Assembly (NCBI GenBank): GCA_023954685.1
Contig: JAGSHF010000005.1
Span: forward strand, 1-40,844
Reading direction: 5' to 3'
DNA: 40,844 nucleotides
Origin: Flavobacteriaceae bacterium
GTDB taxonomy: Bacteria; Bacteroidota; Bacteroidia; Flavobacteriales; Flavobacteriaceae
Shown: positions 36,136-40,844 of the stretch, in pieces
How the letters are laid out: each line of letters starts with the position of its first letter
How positions within the stretch are numbered: position 1 is the stretch's first letter
Translations under genes and position numbers: made by a program
Notes under the pieces: model-generated
Told to the model about the DNA's origin: nothing
Database searches by the model: none
What the model saw: only the letters and a program-made list of their open reading frames with translations

Positions 36136-36237
36136 CAGCATAATATCTTTTCAAAAGATTTTAATAGCAAACGAACAAATATATAAATTGTTTCACACTT
36201 TTAGGCAATTTAACAGAAACTAGGTTAGACAACTCAT

Positions 36238-38853
36238 ATGAAATCTCAAGACATTCGAAATAAATTCTTAGAATTTTTTAAAGAAAAGCAACATCAAATT
36301 GTACCATCAGCGCCTATGGTATTGAAGAATGATCCAACATTAATGTTTGTGAATTCTGGTATGGCGCCTTTTAAAGAATACTTTTTGGGGAATGCAAAAC
36401 CTAAGAATAGTCGTATTTCCGATTCTCAAAAATGCTTACGTGTATCAGGTAAACATAATGATTTAGAGGAAGTTGGTAAAGATACCTATCATCATACAAT
36501 GTTCGAAATGCTAGGAAACTGGAGTTTTGGAGATTATTTTAAAAAGGAAGCTATTTCTTGGGCTTGGGAGTTTTTAACTGAAGTCTTGAAAGTTGATAAA
36601 AATTGTTTGTATGTAAGTGTATTTGAAGGGTCAAAAGAAGATGCATTATCATTTGACCAGGAGGCATTTGATTTATGGAAGGAGTTAATCCCGGAGGATC
36701 GAATAATTAGTGGTAATAAAAATGATAATTTTTGGGAAATGGGCGCTCAAGGACCTTGTGGACCTTGTTCTGAAATTCATGTGGACATCAGATCGGCGAA
36801 GGAAAAAGCTGAAGTTTCGGGAAGGGAATTAGTGAATAGAGATCATCCTCAAGTTGTAGAGATTTGGAATTTGGTCTTTATGGAATTCAATAGAAAGGCA
36901 AATGGGTCTTTAGAAAAATTGCCAAACCAACATGTTGATACAGGGATGGGGTTTGAGCGGTTGTGTATGGTTTTACAGGGTGTTCAATCTAATTATGACA
37001 CTGATGTTTTTATGCCTTTAATTCGTGAAGTTGAGACTGTTACTAATACTGATTATGGTAAAAACGAAGATGTAGATATTGCAATTCGAGTTATTGCGGA
37101 TCATGTGAGAGCCGTTGCGTTTGCCATTGCTGATGGCCAATTGCCTTCAAACACGGGTGCTGGTTATGTGATTCGAAGGATTTTAAGAAGAGCTGTTCGT
37201 TATGGTTTTACTTTTTTAAATACTAAAGAACCGTTTATTTATAAATTGGTGGTGGTGCTAACCAAGCAAATGGGTGCTTATTTCCCTGAATTAAAAGTCC
37301 AAAGACAATTGATTACTAATGTAATAAAAGAAGAGGAGAATTCTTTTTTAAGAACTTTAGATCAAGGGTTGGTATTATTAGATGGCATTATCAAAAACAC
37401 GCAAGGGTCAGAAGTTTCGGGTAAAAAAGCTTTTGAGTTGTTTGATACATATGGTTTTCCAATAGATTTAACGGCATTAATTCTTTCTGAAAAAGAAATG
37501 ACTCTAAATGAGAAAGAATTTGAAATTGAGCTTAAAAAACAAAAAGAAAGGTCTAAGGCTGCATCGGTCGTTGAAACTGATGATTGGGTAATTTTATATG
37601 AAGATGATGATGAAGAAGAATTTATTGGTTATGACACACTTTCGGCTAAAGTCAAAATAACACGCTATCGGAAAGTGTCTTCAAAAAAAGATGGAGACAT
37701 GTATCAACTTGTATTTAATATGACACCTTTTTATCCTGAAGGTGGGGGACAAGTTGGGGATAAAGGTTATTTAGAAAAAAGTGATGGCAGCACTGTTTAC
37801 ATTGTGGACACAAAAAAAGAAAATAATTTAATCATTCATTTTGCAAAATCACTTCCTAAAGATCCTGGAGAAACTTTTAATGTAGTTGTTGATGAAAAAC
37901 AGCGCTTTAGAACGGCATGTAACCATACCGCTACACATTTATTGCATCAAGCTTTAAGAGAGGTGTTAGGAGAGCATGTGGAACAAAAAGGATCGGCAGT
38001 ACATTCTAAACATTTGCGATTTGATTTTTCTCATTTTTCAAAGTTAACTGTTGATGAACTTACCTATGTTGAAGATTTTGTAAATGCTAGAATTGAAAAT
38101 AAAATACCATTACAGGAGTTTAGAAATATACCAAAGACAACCGCGGAAGCCAAAGGGGCAATGGCCTTATTTGGTGAAAAATACGGAGACACAGTAAGAG
38201 CTATTCAATTTGGTAAGTCTGTTGAACTATGCGGAGGTACTCACGTACAAAATACAAGTGATCTTTGGTATTTTAGAATTCAAACAGAAAGTGCCATTGC
38301 TTCTGGGATTAGAAGAATAGAAGCCATTACTGGTGATGCCATGAAAACTCAATTTTCTGAGAATAATAGAGTCGTATTCCAAATTAAGGAGTTGGTGAAA
38401 AATTCTAAAAAACCGGCTGAAACAGTATTAAATTTAATAGAAGAGAACAGTAAGCTTAAAAAGCAAATAGATCTGTTATTAAAAGAAAAAGCTAAAAATG
38501 CTGCTGCTGGATTGGTAGCTGAAACGGAGTTAATTAATGGGGTTAACTATTTAGCAAAAAAAATGGATATCGATCAAAATAGCGTTAAGAATTTAGCAAA
38601 TGATTTAGGAAGTAAAATCGATAATTTATTTCTAGTTGTAGGCACTGAGTCTGAAGGGAAAGCATATTTAACCTGCTATATTTCTAAGGAACTTGTTACG
38701 TCAAGAGATTTGAATGCTGGACAAGTTGTACGTGAATTAGGAAAATACATACAAGGTGGTGGAGGCGGACAACCGTTCTTTGCAACCGCAGGAGGTAAAA
38801 AACCAGATGGTATTGCAGAAGCTTTAGTCCAAGCAAAAAAATATATCAACTAA
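36238..38853 (+). CDS. alaS: Alanyl-tRNA synthetase
   Basis: [94 protein letters not shown]. Confidence 0.98.
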   Translation: MKSQDIRNKFLEFFKEKQHQIVPSAPMVLKNDPTLMFVNSGMAPFKEYFLGNAKPKNSRISDSQKCLRVSGKHNDLEEVGKDTYHHTMFEMLGNWSFGDYFKKEAISWAWEFLTEVLKVDKNCLYVSVFEGSKEDALSFDQEAFDLWKELIPEDRIISGNKNDNFWEMGAQGPCGPCSEIHVDIRSAKEKAEVSGRELVNRDHPQVVEIWNLVFMEFNRKANGSLEKLPNQHVDTGMGFERLCMVLQGVQSNYDTDVFMPLIREVETVTNTDYGKNEDVDIAIRVIADHVRAVAFAIADGQLPSNTGAGYVIRRILRRAVRYGFTFLNTKEPFIYKLVVVLTKQMGAYFPELKVQRQLITNVIKEEENSFLRTLDQGLVLLDGIIKNTQGSEVSGKKAFELFDTYGFPIDLTALILSEKEMTLNEKEFEIELKKQKERSKAASVVETDDWVILYEDDDEEEFIGYDTLSAKVKITRYRKVSSKKDGDMYQLVFNMTPFYPEGGGQVGDKGYLEKSDGSTVYIVDTKKENNLIIHFAKSLPKDPGETFNVVVDEKQRFRTACNHTATHLLHQALREVLGEHVEQKGSAVHSKHLRFDFSHFSKLTVDELTYVEDFVNARIENKIPLQEFRNIPKTTAEAKGAMALFGEKYGDTVRAIQFGKSVELCGGTHVQNTSDLWYFRIQTESAIASGIRRIEAITGDAMKTQFSENNRVVFQIKELVKNSKKPAETVLNLIEENSKLKKQIDLLLKEKAKNAAAGLVAETELINGVNYLAKKMDIDQNSVKNLANDLGSKIDNLFLVVGTESEGKAYLTCYISKELVTSRDLNAGQVVRELGKYIQGGGGGQPFFATAGGKKPDGIAEALVQAKKYIN

Positions 38854-38884
38854 CACTATTACTGCTTTTTAGAACCAGAGAGTC

Positions 38885-39835
38885 ATGAAGCTACAAACTA
38901 AATTACCTCTAATTCCTGAACGACAAAATCAAATTGATTATGCATCTAGGATATTATTATTGGGTTCTTGTTTTGTAGAAAATATAGGAGAAAAACTGGA
39001 ATATTTTAAATTTCAGAACAATTACAATCCTTTCGGCAATCTATTTCATCCGCTTGCCATTGAAAATTTGATTGCTAATGCGGTTAATGAAAAGCAGTAC
39101 TCGGAAAGCGATATTTTTCAGCATAATGAACAATGGCATTGTTTTGATGCACATTCGGAATTAAACGCAAGTAGTAAGAATCAATTGTTGACCAATTTAA
39201 ATGCTCAAATAGAATCAACGAGTCAAGAATTGAAAAAAGCAACACATATTGTCTTTACTTTAGGAACGGCTTGGGTTTATCGTTTAATAGAAGACGATTT
39301 GATTGTTGCTAATTGTCATAAAGTACCACAAAAAAAGTTCGCAAAGGAATTATTATCAGTTGATGAGATAGAGGAGATTTTACTATCCATAATAGCCTTA
39401 ATAAGAAATGTAAATAATTCGGTTTCCATCATATTTACGGTATCTCCCATAAGACACATAAAAGATGGTTTTGTTGAGAACACTAGAAGCAAGGCACATT
39501 TAGTTGCTGCTATTCATCAAGTTATTGAGCCTAGAATTAGACATTTCTATTTCCCGTCATTTGAAATAATGATGGATGAGTTAAGAGATTATAGGTTTTA
39601 TAATGAGGATATGATTCATCCAAACAAAACGGCCGTAAATTATATATGGGAGAAGTTTATAGCAGTTTGGGTTTCTGAAGAGGCGCGTAAAACAATGGAA
39701 GATGTTGATGTGATTCAAAGAGGTTTACTGCATCGACCATTTGCTCCAAATTCTGCAGCACATTTAAAATTTCTTAAAAATTTGGAAATAAAACAGAAAG
39801 CACTTAGTTCTAAGTTTCCTCATTTAATATTTTAG
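38885..39835 (+). CDS. GSCFA domain-containing protein
   Basis: LLLGSCFVENIGEKLEYFKF, NNYNPFGNLFHPLAIENLI, FTLGTAWVYRL, FTVSPIRHIKDGFVENTRSKAHL, MIHPNKTAVNYIWEKF. Confidence 0.92.
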   Translation: MKLQTKLPLIPERQNQIDYASRILLLGSCFVENIGEKLEYFKFQNNYNPFGNLFHPLAIENLIANAVNEKQYSESDIFQHNEQWHCFDAHSELNASSKNQLLTNLNAQIESTSQELKKATHIVFTLGTAWVYRLIEDDLIVANCHKVPQKKFAKELLSVDEIEEILLSIIALIRNVNNSVSIIFTVSPIRHIKDGFVENTRSKAHLVAAIHQVIEPRIRHFYFPSFEIMMDELRDYRFYNEDMIHPNKTAVNYIWEKFIAVWVSEEARKTMEDVDVIQRGLLHRPFAPNSAAHLKFLKNLEIKQKALSSKFPHLIF

Positions 39836-40342
39836 CGCCTGAGGTTTAGATCAGTACTAATTATACTAAATTCATTGTTCTTTGCAGTAAATTCTCAATT
39901 GTATGCCATATAAACAGCGTGGTTAATAGTATTAGTAATAGTTCAGCTTTTTTAACAACGAATTAATGCATTAACCGGATGTCCATCACATCAAAGTCGT
40001 ATTTTAGGTAAGCTATTATTGAACTTATTGAAAAAATGTGAGCCTTGCTACTCTTTTAAAGAAACATGCTAGAGCTTTGCTTTGTGTCTCGTTCTCGGCT
40101 TAAAAATAATATATCTCAAGTAATTTTCAATGCATAGGTCTGAATAGAATACGACTTAGCTCATTATAATCCATAGCATGTAAAAATCGAAAAAGCTCTT
40201 ATAAAACATTTCAAAACAGTGACTTAATCGACTAAATGCGCAAAATGAATCAGTTGGTCTATTTAATTATGATGCTCATCGAAATTATAACACACCTCAA
40301 ATTAAGGCTTCTATATTTGACTTGCTATTAATCAACAATGTT

Positions 40343-40386
40343 AAAGCATTAGGAAGTTTTTTTTAAAATAACCTAATGCTTTTTTT
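40343..40386 (+). terminator. Rho-independent-like terminator hairpin
   Basis: AAAGCATTAGG (40343-40353) pairs perfectly with CCTAATGCTTT (40372-40382) and is followed by T-rich sequence; could serve the + strand and, more weakly, the - strand aminotransferase. Confidence 0.65.
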
Positions 40387-40388
40387 AT

Positions 40389-40844
40389 TTAAGAATAACA
40401 AGATATCAGAGCTTTGGAAAACAGTTGTACTTCTTCTAGAGTTCCGGTACTAATTCTACACCAGTCAAAAAATGGAGGAAAAGCTCGTCCAATGCGTACG
40501 CCTTTAGTTAACATTTGCTTTCCTAAATCGTCTATGTTTTTACCAGATTTGAAGAAAACAAAATTGGTGCTGGATTTAATATATTCAAGCCCAAGATGAT
40601 TTAAGGTTTTATAAATGATGTCTTTTGCTTCTTTGTTTTTTTGAATTGAAAACTTATAGAATTCGTCATCCATTAAGGCTGCTTTAGCCCCTTCTATAGC
40701 ATATACATTACTCATGGCCACAACATTTGCCCTTATGATGCTTGCAAGTTCTGGTTTAGCAATGAGGTAACCAATACGCATTCCTGCCATGCCATATACT
40801 TTTGAAAAAGTTTTTGAAACAATAACGTTTTCTCCTTTTTTCAC
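40389..40844 (-). CDS. Histidinol-phosphate aminotransferase-like class I/II PLP aminotransferase, truncated at window end
   Basis: SKTFSKVYGMAGMRIGYLIAKPELA contains the PLP-Lys motif; C-terminal WCRISTGTLEEVQLF. The reading frame reaches the window edge, so the true N-terminus lies outside. Confidence 0.88.
   Translation of the reverse strand: MKKGENVIVSKTFSKVYGMAGMRIGYLIAKPELASIIRANVVAMSNVYAIEGAKAALMDDEFYKFSIQKNKEAKDIIYKTLNHLGLEYIKSSTNFVFFKSGKNIDDLGKQMLTKGVRIGRAFPPFFDWCRISTGTLEEVQLFSKALISCYS

Noticed and set aside
1-40844. CRISPR arrays, tRNA/rRNA genes, prophage, intact IS elements, toxin-antitoxin or known defence systems
   Set aside because: No regularly spaced repeats, tRNA-like cloverleafs, transposase/integrase ORFs or recognised defence proteins were seen by reading; tRNAscan, Infernal and HMM searches were not possible.

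Overview
The window is about 40.8 kb of an AT-rich chromosome from a Bacteroidota/Flavobacteriaceae-like bacterium. This assignment rests on gene content and TAnnTTTG-type promoter boxes; no database search was possible. The left third (1-13.8 kb) is a molybdenum-enzyme island. It has a moaD tail, moeB, moaE, a moaC-mogA fusion and moaA on the + strand. Convergent to these on the - strand are a MocA-like nucleotidyltransferase, an XdhC-like protein, a Tat-lipoprotein molybdopterin oxidoreductase with its 2Fe-2S partner, a NAD-type formate dehydrogenase (NuoG-like alpha subunit plus fused NuoE-NuoF beta subunit) and fdhD. A four-helix-bundle (S23/IVP-like) gene flanked by inverted AT-rich repeats sits between the two formate dehydrogenase subunits. 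The rest is mostly housekeeping: endonuclease, sulfatase, TrmH, amidohydrolase, a TetR-ABC1 kinase-TIGR03643 operon, a TolB/TPR membrane protein, fhs, era, der, a TonB-receptor-like outer membrane protein, two TPM proteins with LemA, MerR, an M23 peptidase, alaS, a GSCFA protein and a truncated aminotransferase. I saw no rRNA, tRNA, CRISPR array, prophage or intact IS element. No single feature clearly demonstrates a new system. The best leads are the four-helix cassette in the fdh operon, a 38-bp near-perfect palindrome at the tetR start, a 56-bp diverged repeat shared by two distant intergenic regions, and an unexplained 0.5-kb noncoding stretch near the right end.
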